This document shows positions 21,509-33,048 of a DNA stretch of 64,000 bases, one piece after another. The notes below the pieces were generated by a model. The model saw only the letters and a program-made list of their open reading frames with translations, did no database searches and was not told where the DNA came from. A program made the translations under genes and the position numbers. The stretch's first letter is position 1, and every line of letters begins with the position of its first letter. Source of the stretch: Magnaporthiopsis rhizophila (Eukaryota; Ascomycota; Sordariomycetes; Magnaporthales; Magnaporthaceae); contig PYSS01000020.1 in the NCBI GenBank assembly GCA_003049465.1, forward strand, positions 62,001 through 126,000, read 5' to 3'.

Positions 21509-22398
21509 CTTTTCCGCTAGGGGATGACGGGGAGCTGGTTGGCCGCGGATTATGGCTGTTGATTTGTCGCTCGCGCTTGCCACCAAGCTCAGACGGAATA
21601 TCACACCACCACACGGGCCGTTTGGAATGAATGGTGGGACGGCGGCGGCCGGGAAGCGCAATTCGTAAAAGGGGCTTCCGCCCAAGACTGACACCTGCTA
21701 AAGGAACAATAAGCCGGCTCACACCCCAGTCTTACAATTATTGCGCGATACGCGGGGTCAAGACTCGGTCGTTTTTAATGGCAGTGTATACGACGCGATC
21801 AACGGACCATTGTTGTGGTGCGCGGATGAGTGTGGGGTACTGGCGGATGCGCGACTTGCAGTTTGCGCACGGACGCGACCCACTGGAAGCTTGGCTCAAC
21901 ACCAAGCATCAAACCCAATGCCTACTAAAGCTACGTAGCAAGAGGCAAGTTGGCGCAATTTATTGTCTTTACTAATCCCAGTCACAACTTTATACCATCG
22001 CCATAAACCCCTTTTGGGTTATTACTTTGCGATGAAAAGTTTTAATTTGATTTTTGATGTTTGTGTCGAAATCGTGTCACTTTTTTAAAGAAGCTTATCG
22101 CTGGTCTTTTACCCCACTCGGGATCATATCAGACATTGAGGGCAAGCAAGGCATAAAGCTTTATAAAAGGATTTCAGGATAGTAGCTCCACTTCAGCACA
22201 CCTATCAACAAACTCTCGATTCAGTGTGCGAGTGCAACTCCCCAAAAAGGAAAATCAAGCTAAAAAAAAGTTCAAAGCTGTCCTTGCGCATAGGTACAGG
22301 CCAAAGAGCGTAGAGAAACGAAGAGTGAGGCGTGTGAGCCTTTTTAGGAGTGATCCGTCCGGCTCCTTTCCGCAATCAACCACCCCTTTTCCATGCGT
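21509..22398. other. Intergenic, upstream of HIRIP3-like gene
   Basis: This is the promoter side of the HIRIP3-like gene and the 3' flank of the small secreted protein gene. The part from about 21960 to 22270 is more AT-rich than its surroundings. No gene seen. Confidence 0.55.
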
Positions 22399-23060
22399 TT
22401 ACCAGAAGCACTTCCAGTTGTTGATGGGACCCGGGAGGTTGACACCACCACTGCCGGGGTTGGTGTACCAAAACTCGCCGGAGCTGGTGTAGAGGATGCA
22501 AGTCGTCCCTGAATGGGAGAAAAAGAGAGAAGCAAAAAATTAGCATGGCGGTTTTAAACAAGGCAGGAGTGTGTACCCTGGATGATGCGATGAGGGAGGG
22601 ATATGCTGGCTTACTAGTTCCAGGGCCGACGGAGCGGACCTGTCCAGAAGTCCACAAGGTGGGAGACCCAGACTTCATCTGGTTCCACTCCGAGCTATCG
22701 AACTCGTGGTACCAGCAGGGTTGGACCCAGTTGCTGCGGAAGAAAGACATAGGATAAATCAGCCCATCAGATCGCGGGGAAACCCGTGCTCTTTGATTAA
22801 TTATTTGTGTGAACGCACCTGTTCTCGCAAGTGTAGATGGAGAACTCCGGGTACCGCTTGCTGAGCTTGGGCGCCTTCCAGTTGTTCTCGGCCTTCCACT
22901 TGGCAAGCGAGGCTTCGTAGGCGGCAACGTCGGCCGCGTTGTCGCGGTCCAGGAGGGCGGCAGCGGCGGCGGGCTGCGCGGGCTCGGCCGGAGCGGCAAC
23001 CGCGCCTTGGATCAAGGCGAGGGCGGCGGCCAGGGAGACGAGCGAGAATGGGGACTTCAT
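22399..23060 (-). CDS. Small secreted protein with Kex2 site, crystallin-like pattern
   Basis: Exons are 23060-22819, 22733-22615 and 22508-22399, with introns of 85 and 106 nt; phases 2 and 1 close perfectly. The product is 156 aa. Residues 1-22 are a signal peptide (SLVSLAAALALIQGAVA). Residues 23-69 form an Ala-rich propeptide that ends in the dibasic LSKR, a Kex2-type site. Cleavage there would leave an 87-residue mature protein with four cysteines (78, 87, 124, 154) and seven tryptophans. The spacing (IYTCEN, PCWY, SVGPGT, TCILYTS, PGSGGVNLPG, NNWKCFW) recalls the small secreted beta/gamma-crystallin-like proteins of fungi. The family call rests on pattern only. A good TATA box lies 138 bases upstream. 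The role is unknown; a host- or microbe-facing secreted factor is possible. Confidence 0.78.
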
Positions 23061-25406
23061 GGTTGAAGAGGTGGGAAAACCGGCTGAGGTTCTGATCTGT
23101 GGTCTTGTTGAAGGGAAAAAATGGGAGTTGCTTGCTTTGATGAGCTTGTTGGAGAGGAGATGGGTCGAGAGAGCTGGGTGAAGAGAGCTTGGGCTCCTAT
23201 TTATATAGATATTCTTTGTATAACGATGGATAATAACCAGGCGCAAGCCAGGAGCGTAGCCTAGTTCTAGCAGGTTGCCTACACCTCGATGAATCGCAAC
23301 CAACCATAGGAGGAATATCTAGGCTACATCCGATCGCATACCAATCAGAGACGAAGCAGCTGTATACAGGCTAGAGATCTCACGGGCATCGGCTGTGCCA
23401 GCAGGCAGGAGTTGAAGACGAGGGCTGGCTGGCATGCGAAACCTGCACCCTCAATGGTGGGAAGGGGGCAACATGGACGATGTGTAAGCACCTCCTCAGC
23501 ACGTCTGGCGACTCCTAATGGCCCGTTCGTAACCGTCTCGACGTGGGTACTTGGAGGCAACCATTTACGCCCTGAGTCTAGGACTAGCATGTGGGAGTTT
23601 AAAGGTTACTAGTGTTCATTGTGGTTGTGGGTAAAAGGGCGAAAGTGGCGATGGGTTAATGTGGTTGATAGACTATCGGTCTCACGTAATGCTGGTGGCG
23701 CAACATCTGGCAGGTGGCTGTTGTGCCTGCAGATGTGATTGGTAGAGAAATCCGACTGCTTAAAATCGGATGTGGTGCGAAGTCCATGGAAAGATTGTAA
23801 ATGAGTGAGGGGAGCGTTCAGCTTGTTTGAAAGGAGCTTAGTAATAGCTACAAATTGTCGCTGCGACGCAGCTTCGTGTTGAGTGGGTGGAGGTAGCGCT
23901 AGCTAATGCGTGTGTAACCACGATTCTTAATGGGGGAACTTATAAGCTTGTTGTATTTCTTGGCCAACCTAGAAACCCCTCCATGCATTCTAGACCTGAT
24001 AATTGGCGTATGGAGAATGCCGCAGCCACCACCACCACATCGGGACTTGCCATTACGATCACCACAGGGCTCTGTCGAGTTTCGCCAGAGGGTCTGCTAA
24101 TTAGTGGCGTCGGACATGATGGTGGGAGGCAGGCGTTTTACGCTGCGGTATTTTCCACGCATTACTGCTGCCTGGCATGTGGTTGTCTGCAGACGCCACA
24201 ATGTCCAGCTGATCAGGAGAGCGCCACCGTCACGTTCCCAAACCGCTTCGTAATCTCGAGCCATAAAGGTGGGCGTGTTCGCGTCTAGAAGGTGGCAGCA
24301 AAACCGTCATCGGCGTATTGTGTGATTTCCAAACCCATTGTAATCCTCGAGGCGACGCTAACGAGAGGCTTGCTGGATATCCGTGCTGTTTCCCCACCGC
24401 TTGGATGTCTGATCCAAGATCGTCCTTTGTCCCTCGACTCGTCGAGCAGTCGCTATCTCGGTGCTAACCGCCCAGACTGGTCAGCCCTAGGTGTGGCGCG
24501 CTTCGACGGCTGTTGAGGTCGAAAAGCAAAAACAATGGGATGATGCGAAGATCAATGACAGGGGCCGGATTGATGGTAACTCAAAGCGAAGCACAGGCTG
24601 TTCCCCGGAACGGACAGGGGGTGCTTCCGGAGGCATCATCAACAATTGTGCCTTGTGCTGGCGGCCCGACCCTGGCGGTTTACCTAGGTCGACCGCCGTG
24701 AGGCTGTCGCTAACCATGTCCCAACGACCAGAGCGGCGTCGATAGTGAGTCCCCTTTCGGTCTAGGGCTGAGCGGGGAGAGGGGAAGAGAAATGTGATCT
24801 GCGGGTCCCGCAGCTCGCCCAGACTCAGCCCGAGGAGCTGAACAAAGGGAACAGGGGCAAGCGGCCTATCCGCGGCCTGGTTACCCGTCGTGTGGCGCGA
24901 GCTAGGGCCGCGACCTTGCTGTCACAGACTGCTCGCCAGGGCCAAGGATGGGAAAGAAGCAAAGATGCGAGTCCCAAACCCGCGAAATTGGGCTGTTTGG
25001 CATGGTGGCAAATCCCGCGGATGTTGGCAGGAGACCCGACCCTTTGTTCGAGTCCAGGTCCCGATCGACCGATTTTTTCCCTGGGGAAAGAGGACAAGGG
25101 CCACAAGCCACCACGGACTGGCTTGGATACATACCCCAAGCAGCCACTCGTACAGCCCCCCTGGACGTGTTGGAAATAAGCAAGAATGAAATTTGGCGGA
25201 CCCGAGGAGACGGACCCGAGGAGGTGGACGCGGTCCTCTCTGTAAACAAAAGGGCGACAGCGGCGTCGTCTCGTCTGCTCGGTCGTCGCATGCGTTATCA
25301 AACATGTATCGACAGAGTCCCGTCTAACTCTCCGCCGTGGGTTAGAAGAACCAAGCAGCAAAACACATCTGCTTCCAGGCTTTGAGGGCGCTCAAAGCTT
25401 GTCAGG
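23061..25406. other. Divergent intergenic region, secreted protein / rhodopsin-domain gene
   Basis: About 2.3 kb lie between genes pointing away from each other. Apart from the TATA box near 23200 I see no supported feature. The stretch 24780-25380 is open in several frames on both strands, but none shows a domain, which looks like a compositional effect. Confidence 0.5.
23198..23207 (-). promoter_or_regulatory. TATA box of the small secreted protein gene
   Basis: Reading on the minus strand gives TATATAAATA, a near-consensus TATA box, 138 bases before the ATG at 23060. Such boxes are typical of strongly regulated secreted-protein genes. The transcription start was not determined. Confidence 0.6.
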
Positions 25407-26699
25407 ATGACTTACTCCCGCGAGGTCGTGCCTCGCTTCATCGCCGCTGCCCTGGCGCTGAACACCATCGTCGTCGGCCTGAGGCTATATGTGCGCCTGG
25501 TCATGTCAAAGGCGGTGGGGTACGACGACTGGGCCCTGCTTCTCGCCTTTGTGAGCGTTGCTTCCCCCGTCCTTTTTTTTTTTTTTTTCGTTTTTTTTTT
25601 TTTTTCGGGCGTCATGTGGCTCTCCTGTGCTGACACGAATCGATGTGGTACCCGCTAGATCTCGCTCGTTCTTTATGGCACCGCGACCTGGGTGAGCATC
25701 GCTCAAGGCTATGGCGCAACTGATCCAAGCGAGATCCACGATCCCGTCATGGCGACAAAGGTAGGTAATCTCCTGTGGTTTTGAAAAGTTTCCTTGGGGA
25801 CCTTTCTTTCTTTCTTTCTTCTTCGCGACCGCTGACCTCGAGCGCAGTGCTTTTCCATTTCGGGAGTCTTGGTCTTCCTCACCCTCTGCCTCACCAAGAT
25901 AAGCTCGGCATCGGTCCTCTACCGGCTGGCCACCACGCACCGGTTCATCCAACGACTCCTCCAGGTCACCGCCGGCATCATCCTGATCTGGTGTGCCGTG
26001 GGGGCCTTGCTCGTCGGGTTCCAATGCTGGCCGCTGTCTATAGTGTGGGGCGAGACGCCCATGAGCGAGGGCGGCTGCCTGTCTCCCGACACCTTTTCGA
26101 AGCTTGGCCTATCGGTGGCAGCCATGGACATCGCCTCGGCCTTCTTATTTGCCATAATTCCTGTTTTCTTGCTGCGGAATATCCAGCTGCCGTTGAGCAC
26201 AAAAATTTTGGTTATCATCCTGCTGGGCCTGGGCACCCTGACCTCGGTCATAACCGTGCTCAGGCTGAAAGGCATGATCGAGGTGTCTGCCCTCGAGCAG
26301 GGAGTCGGCACCAAGGCCGCTGATCTCTATCTGCAAATCTACGTCTAGTCAGTGGCGCCCTCCCACATTTCTCTGCCTCTCGCATTCACATACCTTTCTG
26401 ACAGTATGCTGATGCCGCACTACAGCCTAGTTCCGGAGTTGGGATTGGCCTTATTTTCCGCAGTGATTGTGGCCTTGCCTCCGCTCGTCAAGCTGTTGCT
26501 CCGGGGCTGGTCCGGGCCCTCGGGCGTGTCGAGGAGGAAGGGCGCGCCAAGCACCTGGGGGAACGCAGTGCCCAGCATTGCTCTGCATGACATGCCAGGT
26601 CGGAGTAACGAGTTTTGCGCTGGCAGCGAGGAGAGCATGATATGCGACGGACTCACGATCAAGGAAAATAGCCATGTAACCGGATGCTCAAATGTTTGA
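25407..26699 (+). CDS. Fungal rhodopsin-domain integral membrane protein (Pth11-like, no CFEM)
   Basis: Seven-helix membrane protein of the fungal-specific rhodopsin-domain family, thought to act in extracellular sensing. Exons are 25407-25550, 25659-25760, 25848-26347 and 26405-26699. Introns are 108, 87 and 57 nt, and all phases agree, giving 346 aa. The start MTYSREVVPRF and the block LRLYVRLVMSKAVGYDDWA match the family's first helix and loop. The CLTKISSASVLYRLATTHRF segment and the QIYVY sequence rebuilt across intron 3 also match. The cysteine-rich CFEM domain of classical Pth11 is absent. The tail of about 65 residues is cytosolic and poorly conserved. Intron 1 contains two long T runs and intron 2 a TTTC repeat. 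It sits upstream of a same-strand glycosyltransferase; a functional link is not shown. Confidence 0.85.
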
Positions 26700-27148
26700 A
26701 CGATGCTGCCACGATGGAGGACGTCGAGCAGACGACGTGCGAGCAAAGCGGATGCAGATTCCGCCGACAGATAATCAAACCTCGCTCGTTAACCCTCTAC
26801 ATCATTTCCAGTTCGGTCAGTCCAGGGGGTGAACAACGAAGGGGTAGGCGCTTTAACGTAGCCACCAAACTTGGGACCGCCAAGCGGGCGGTCGCTCATG
26901 CTGGCGATAATACATGTCCCAGAGATGAAAAGGAAGTTCGCCCAGATGAGTAAGGTGAATGTGCTGGCAGGTTTAGGGCGGTGATTCCAAACTCGGCAGG
27001 AGGGGCACGGAGGTGATTCTGGCGGGGCACTAAGCAAGAAGCCGCGTACCTGTTGCGCCGTCGGAATTGGGGCGCTAAACAAAGAACGACGGAAAGCCTA
27101 GGGTTGGGACACGAAGTCCCCTGCGTTTGCTAAAGCGGAGAAAAAATT
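26700..27148. other. Short intergenic, promoter of the glycosyltransferase gene
   Basis: These 449 bases separate two plus-strand genes. No additional gene or clear core promoter element is visible. Confidence 0.5.
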
Positions 27149-28543
27149 ATGACGGAGCGATCGACCGAGAATAGCACGGCAGCGCCGCCGAGGACAAGGC
27201 CGCTGCGCTTCCTCATCCACACCTTCTCCGCCACCGGCCATGTCCTCCCCATGCAGGCCGTCGTCCAGGAGCTGGTCCGCCGCGGCCACGACGTCGTCTG
27301 GGTGACGGCGCCGGCCCAGCAGCCGCGCGTTGCAGCCTCGGGCGCCCGCTTCATGCCAGCCCCTCGGTGCGCCGCCGTCGACGAGCGCATGGAAGCCCCC
27401 GTGGCAAACACCCTCGACGAGGCCGCGGACGTACTGTTTTCCGGCCGCCTCGACGCGCAGGTCGCCGATCTGCGCGCCGCGCTGCTGGCCCTGGAGAAGG
27501 GAACAACGACAGGAACAGGCTGGCGGCCCGACTACGTGCTCAACGACGTCATGCCCCAGGGCGTCGCCGCCCTCGCCGAGCTGGGCGACATCCCGACCCC
27601 TTACGCCACCCTGGGTGTCGTGCCGCTCTACATCCCCGACGTGGACCCGGAGGGCAGCCCCGTCGCGCACCCGGCCCGGTCGGTGCTGGGCAAACTGCTC
27701 AGCACGCCGCGGCTGGCGCTGCCTGTCGTGAACCCGCAGAGGGCGCGGCTCGGGCTGCCGCCGCTCGGGGTTCGGGACGCGTTCGCGTACAGCCCGGCGC
27801 TGCACATCCAGGCATCGTGCCCGTCGCTCGAGCACTGCGTCGCCGGGGTCGAGCCGGCGCTGTTCCCGGGCGCGAAGCAGCAGCCCCGCGTGCACTTTGT
27901 CGGGCCCCTGGTCTCGCGGCCCTTCGCGACTACCAACAACAGCAGTCCGGGCCTGCCGGCGTGGTGGGACGAGATGTGCGCGCACGACTGCGTCGTGGGC
28001 ATCACGCAGGGCACGTGCGCCGTCGACCCGACCGCGCTGATCTTCCCCGCGATCCGGGCGCTGCGGGACGACAAGAAGATGCTGATGGTGGTAGTGCACA
28101 AGCGCGCGGGAGAGCTGCTGACCGAGTTCGATGGCGGCGGCAGCAGCAGCGGGGCGCCCCTGGAGAACGTCCGCTTCGCGCCGTGGATACCCTACGACAT
28201 GCTGCTTCCTCGCTGCCGGGCTCTGGTCACCAACGGCGGCTATGGGAGCGTGACGCAGGCGCTCTCGCACGGCGTCCCGCTCGTCTGCGCCGGCGCGTCC
28301 GAGGACAAGCAGGACACTGCCGCGCGGGTCGTGGCGGTTGGCGCGGGGCTCGACCTCGAGACCGACAGGCCATCGGTCGAGCAGGTCCGGGAGGCTGTGA
28401 GCCTGGTTATCAACCGCCCGGGCTATAGGGAAAAGGCTGTCGCTATTGGCAAGGAACTTAATGATCTCGGGGGCACCGGGAAAGCCTGTGATTTGCTGGT
28501 CGAAGCCGCGGAAGAGCTGGTCGCGGCGGGTAGCACACAATAA
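27149..28543 (+). CDS. Family-1 UDP-glycosyltransferase (GT-B fold), intronless
   Basis: Predicted cytosolic enzyme that transfers sugar from a UDP- or dTDP-sugar to a small acceptor. The 464-aa product has the N-terminal motif RFLIHTFSATGHVLPMQAVV (the GHxxP loop, residues 20-39). The C-terminal donor-binding region has LVTNGGYGSVTQALSHGVPL, then an EDK-Q-D-TAARV sequence in place of the usual P-xx-DQ-xxNA. The order and length fit MGT/YjiC-like GT1 enzymes, which are shared by bacteria and fungi. It has no intron and is very GC-rich at third positions, and an antisense frame is open over the same span as a consequence. The acceptor is unknown. No secondary-metabolism core enzyme is nearby. 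Horizontal origin is possible but unproven. Confidence 0.87.
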   Translation: MTERSTENSTAAPPRTRPLRFLIHTFSATGHVLPMQAVVQELVRRGHDVVWVTAPAQQPRVAASGARFMPAPRCAAVDERMEAPVANTLDEAADVLFSGRLDAQVADLRAALLALEKGTTTGTGWRPDYVLNDVMPQGVAALAELGDIPTPYATLGVVPLYIPDVDPEGSPVAHPARSVLGKLLSTPRLALPVVNPQRARLGLPPLGVRDAFAYSPALHIQASCPSLEHCVAGVEPALFPGAKQQPRVHFVGPLVSRPFATTNNSSPGLPAWWDEMCAHDCVVGITQGTCAVDPTALIFPAIRALRDDKKMLMVVVHKRAGELLTEFDGGGSSSGAPLENVRFAPWIPYDMLLPRCRALVTNGGYGSVTQALSHGVPLVCAGASEDKQDTAARVVAVGAGLDLETDRPSVEQVREAVSLVINRPGYREKAVAIGKELNDLGGTGKACDLLVEAAEELVAAGSTQ

Positions 28544-31500
28544 TTAAAGACGAATAGACCATTCTTTATGGTAGCACTCGACGTCAGATATAAGCACAGC
28601 ATTTCTGGGCTTATTTTCCCAACATTTCACTAGTGCCCCCGGGACACTCTAGTGTAGGCTGCTGGAATTAGGACTTGCAAAATCTCCGGCGTTGCCTTTT
28701 CGTCGTTGCTCGTCAAACCGAGGCTGTTCTATCGCGTGCCCGCTCGAAGGGAGATGGGGGGGATGGGGTCGTCTACGGGGTGATGATGACCTCACTCAGG
28801 GGCCTATCCAGCACGCTGAACATGAGAGGCGGCATAACCGATCTTCCGGCTGTAGCAGTCATCTCTCTTGCTCGGAAACTTACCGATTGGGCGTGAGAGA
28901 GAGCACGGTTGGAGGTGTATGTACAGGTGTTTGGTGATCGTACGAGGCCCCGAAGCGGTGTAGTCCTCGCACCGAAAAGCGGTAAAGACGCTTGCCCGTC
29001 CCCATACCGAAGTGTCGTCGGGGGAGGAGTCACTTGTCCCTGCAGAGGACGTCCCCGACCGAGAGGATGTGGCCAAGACCGCTTAAGCATGAGGTCCCGT
29101 ACATAGACTAGATAAATGACAGTGGCATCTCTATAGACCTCAGCGTCTATCCCGGTGCAGAATTGGCAGCGAGGTTCTAATCCGACATTCCGCTACTGCG
29201 CGCTCGTCACCGCCCTCGAATTTAAGGCATCCTAGGCGTTCTTCGGGCTTAAAATTACCAAGGACAATCGCAAGTGCATGCGTTGGCTACAGCACCTGGG
29301 GTTCAATTGACGAACTGGCAGCGATAGATGGTCGTATCTCGTTGGCATCGGCGATATGGAATGGCTGTGGCTAGCCATCTCGCATTTGCTTTGACAGAAA
29401 ATCGCTTGTTCTTGTAGGCGGGAGGTAAGCCTGGAGTGGTGGGGAAAAAGGGTATTCATGGATTAATTTATTGAGGGCACGCAGGCGCCTCTTATAGGTG
29501 ACGGAAACCGGGCACGTGGGCCTCATCCTCAACAGCTAACCCAAGTCCCGGAGTTTATTCATCCTCTTCCTGCTTGCTCATGTGCCTTTGATTACCATGG
29601 CCGGCCACCCTAGGCATGCCTTTCTCCTTCAGCCCTGCAACAGACATGGGTGATTGCGGCAAAAAAGGGGCGTCAGGAACCAGCTGTGTGTGTGGGTCAC
29701 CACCACAACGGCGTCGGCCAGGGATATTGCCAATTGGCAGCCAGCCACTTCGGGCCTTGCCAAGGGAATCTAGGTCCGCAGCGGTCTCCCTCTCGATGCA
29801 GAGCTAGCGTCCGACCGGACTCGGAAGGAACTTGGTGGCCCGGGCCGGAGAATCGGAGGCCTGATCCTGGGGCAACCGACGTCACCAATGAGTTTCGACT
29901 GCCTGCTACTTTTAAGCTTCTTAAACAAATTCTATTCTTGGCCGAGGGTTTAGACAGACAAACCGGTTTTCTTGCTTTCCCTGCATGGAATGTGGAATTT
30001 CCTCCTGAGCCGGCAGCTCCGGGAGGGAATACCTAGCTGAGCGTCGTGTCCCCGTCCCCTTTCTTCTTCCTGGTCCTTCCCTCTGTTTCTCGACCACCAA
30101 CCCCTGAATTTACTGGCCAGACGTGTTTGGTATCCCGGTCCTTGGGCGACTTGCTTGCCTTGTTTGCTATCAAGGTTTGCCGTATTTGTGATGTGCAGCG
30201 CGAAGAGTTATTATGCATGTACGGCCTATAGCCGGCGGACTCCGATTCGGGCACTGTCTCCAGAGGCTTAGAAAATATATATATTTATTTTTTTTCCCTT
30301 TTTTTTTTTCTTCTTCTTATTTTTCCCTTAGATGCTCGGGGACGACTGCGATGACGGCTTCGGCGAAAAGCCTCTTCGAGGACGACCGAGTGGAGACGAT
30401 ATCAAATAACCAAATCTTCAATGCGAGCGCTCGGCCCACCGCCATGTTTGGTTGCGAACTGTGCGGCATGGGGATGGGTCGTGTCATTTCACTGCAGGGG
30501 CGACCGGTCGGTCGTCAACAACTTTAAGCCGCAGAAACGCCCGATGTGGCGAAGCCGTGGCGTGCGGACCGCTGCGGCAGGATGTGAAAGTGGGACGGCG
30601 CGTGCGACCTAGGTAGGCAGGAAAAGACCTGGTGGTTCGATCCAAGGGCGGCGTGCATATCAGATACAGAGAATGTGCTCCGTATTCTATGGCCCTGCGA
30701 TTTTTTTTTGGCATGGTGGTGTGAATATTGTACAAATTGAGTTGGGTTGTGGTTGGGTTGACCCAGTTGGGGTGCTGGCCTGCCAAATTCGGAATAAGGA
30801 CGACACTGCACGCGATTCGTTTAAGGGGCTCGAATGGGGCACCTCTGCCACCGTCTTCCCTGTGCCCTCGCCTTTCAAAGCCGGGCAGCCCAGTAGACAC
30901 GGACAGAGTTCGAGAAGCCAAGGCTCCATCTGATATGCGGACAAACCAAACACCCAGGGATTCCGCGGAGAGTTTTTTTTTTTTTGTGGTGCATGGCAGC
31001 ACATGATGTGCAAAAGCAAACATGATCGCCTGGACGGACGCAAAGCCCCTTCCAAAAGCTGCCACTTCGCCGCGTGTTTCCAACGTTACCTCCGTCTGTC
31101 AATGCGTGGCAACTCTGTCCAGGCGCAAATGCTACGGGCCGGGAATACCCCTGGGGCGGAATCGGGCGAGGTGACGCTGCTGCTGCCCACCGACAAAATT
31201 GCGTGGCGCCCAGCGAGACGGTGCAACGGCCTTGCCGACCCGTTTGTACAGCATGTAGATCAGGTAAGGGGGCAGCGTGAACTTTATCCCAGTCACTTGG
31301 CCTGCAACGAGGGGAGTCCTGGAATTGGCCCGCTTGCTTCATGCCGTTGCGGGTAGGGTAGGGAAACATGAGAGGCTTTGTGTATAAGAGGCGGCGGCGC
31401 GGCCGTCCCCAAGCAGAAGAGAGACCTGACTGACACCCCTTGGTCCCACTGTCCCCGTTCCCCCATCCCATTAGTGACCTTACTCACTCACATTCGTTAG

Positions 31501-31546
31501 TCCGGCGGCAACCCTGCTGCGTAATTGTTTTGGTGTTTTTTGCATC
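28544..31546. other. Gene-poor 3-kb stretch upstream of chitinase
   Basis: There is no supported gene. It is locally AT-richer around 30265-30330 (a TA run followed by T tracts). The right end is chitinase promoter; TATAAG at about 31384-31389 lies about 160 bases before its ATG and could be a TATA box. No terminal inverted repeats, transposase or reverse transcriptase remnants were recognised. Confidence 0.5.
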
Positions 31547-33048
31547 ATGTCGCTCGTTAGCATTTCCAAGTCCGCTCTGGCGGTTCTCCTTGCCGTTTCC
31601 AGCGTCAGCGCCTGCCCGCCCGGCAGCCACTCGCAGGCCATCAATGCCGGGAAGCCTGGGTCTAACACAACCGGGCCGGCCCCGGCTACTCAGCCTGGGT
31701 CTGGCAGCACCGCGCCCGCCCCTGCCACTCAGCCCGTGTCTGGCGCCGGGGCCGCCCCGGCTGGCCAGCCGGCCTTCAAGACCGGCATGATCTCGGCCGG
31801 CTACTTCGCCGGCTTCCACGCCAAGCGCTCCAAGGCGTTCAACGTCGAGCAGATCCCGTGGTCCAAGTACACCGACGTCAAGTACTCCTTCGCCGAGACC
31901 GCCAGCGACGGCAGCCTAGACTACACAGGGTCGCACGAGGAGGAGATCCCCAAGTTCGTCAAGGCCGCCCACGCCAACGGCGTAAAGGCCCAGCTCGCCA
32001 TCGGCGGCTGGTCCGGCAGCATCCACTGGGGCAACAACGTGGCCACGGCCGCCAACCGTACCGCCTTCGTCAAGACGTGCCTCGACGCCGTCAAGAAGTA
32101 CGACCTGGACGGCCTCGACTTCGACTGGGAGTACCCCGGCCGCAAGGGTCTGAGCTGCAACACGGTCAGCCCCGAGGACTCGCTCAACTTCATCGAGTTC
32201 CTGAAGGAGCTCCGCAAGGCCGAGCCCAAGAAGCTGCGGCTGTCGGCCGCCTTGAGCCTGTTCCCCTACACCAACAAGGAGGGCCAGCGGAGCGCCAACA
32301 ACGAGCTCGCCTCCATGGCCGAGCTGCTCGACTACTCCATGATCATGGGCTACGACGTCTTCGGCGCCTGGGCCGCCACCGGTGGGCCCAACGCCCCGCT
32401 CTCCTTCGCGTGCGACTCCAAGCGCAACAACCAGGGCGGCATCAAGGAGGGCATCGAGGCCTGGGTCGCCGCCGGCTACCCCAAGGAGAAGCTCGCGCTC
32501 GGCTTCGGCGCCTACGGCCACGGCTTCAGCGTCAACACGGCCGACGCCTTCGGCCCCGACGGCGCCCTGCTCGCCTACCCCAAGAACAACGGCACCCGCC
32601 GCCAGGGCAGCACCTGGGACGACGACCCGCTCGTCGACAAGTGCGGCGATGCCCAGCCCGCCGGTGGTACCTTTCCCATCTGGAGCATGATCGAGGAGGC
32701 CAAGTTCCTCGATCAGAGCGGCAAGCCGGCCCAAGGCATCGCTTCCGGCTTTGACAACTGCAGCATGACGGTACGAAAACCTTTGTCCATCCTTTTTAAG
32801 TATTGCTATTCTTTGTCTTTGGAACAGATTTCGCTGACTTCTTCATTGATTTTCTCAAACAGCCCTTCCTCTACGACAAGAACACCCAGTGGTGGGTTTC
32901 GTACGACAACGAGCGGTCGATCAAGGCCAAGGGCGAGTACGTCACCTCCAACAAGCTCGCCGGCATCGGCCTCTGGGAGATTGGTGACGACTTCAAGACC
33001 CTGTTCATCGACCAGGTGCGCTCCGCCGTCGGCCTTCCCAAGGCCTAA
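31547..33048 (+). CDS. Secreted GH18 chitinase
   Basis: Glycoside hydrolase family 18 enzyme that cleaves beta-1,4 bonds of chitin by substrate-assisted catalysis. Exons are 31547-32770 and 32863-33048, with a 92-nt phase-0 intron (GTACGA donor, CAG acceptor). The product is 469 aa. Residues 1-22 are a signal peptide. Residues 30 to about 78 form a Pro/Ala/Thr/Ser linker with repeated PAPATQP units, probably O-glycosylated. The catalytic barrel follows, with the substrate motif LAIGGWSGS and the active-site motif DGLDFDWEYP (residues 188-197, catalytic Glu195). No LysM or carbohydrate-binding module is visible. The same-strand neighbour 585 bases downstream is another secreted protein. Likely roles are cell-wall remodelling or nutrition. 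Confidence 0.93.

Noticed and set aside
20307..21527. 406-codon open frame antisense to the HIRIP3-like gene
   Set aside because: It is a Ser/Phe-rich mirror of the Lys/Glu repeats on the other strand.
24825..25361. Several overlapping open frames of up to 178 codons before the rhodopsin-domain gene
   Set aside because: They are open in many frames on both strands at once, which points to base composition and not to coding.
27098..28540. 480-codon open frame antisense to the glycosyltransferase
   Set aside because: It is a shadow caused by GC-rich third positions. It shows no domain, and the sense frame has clear GT1 motifs.
30625..30660. GGTTCGATCC string resembling a tRNA B box
   Set aside because: No matching acceptor, D or anticodon arms could be folded around it.
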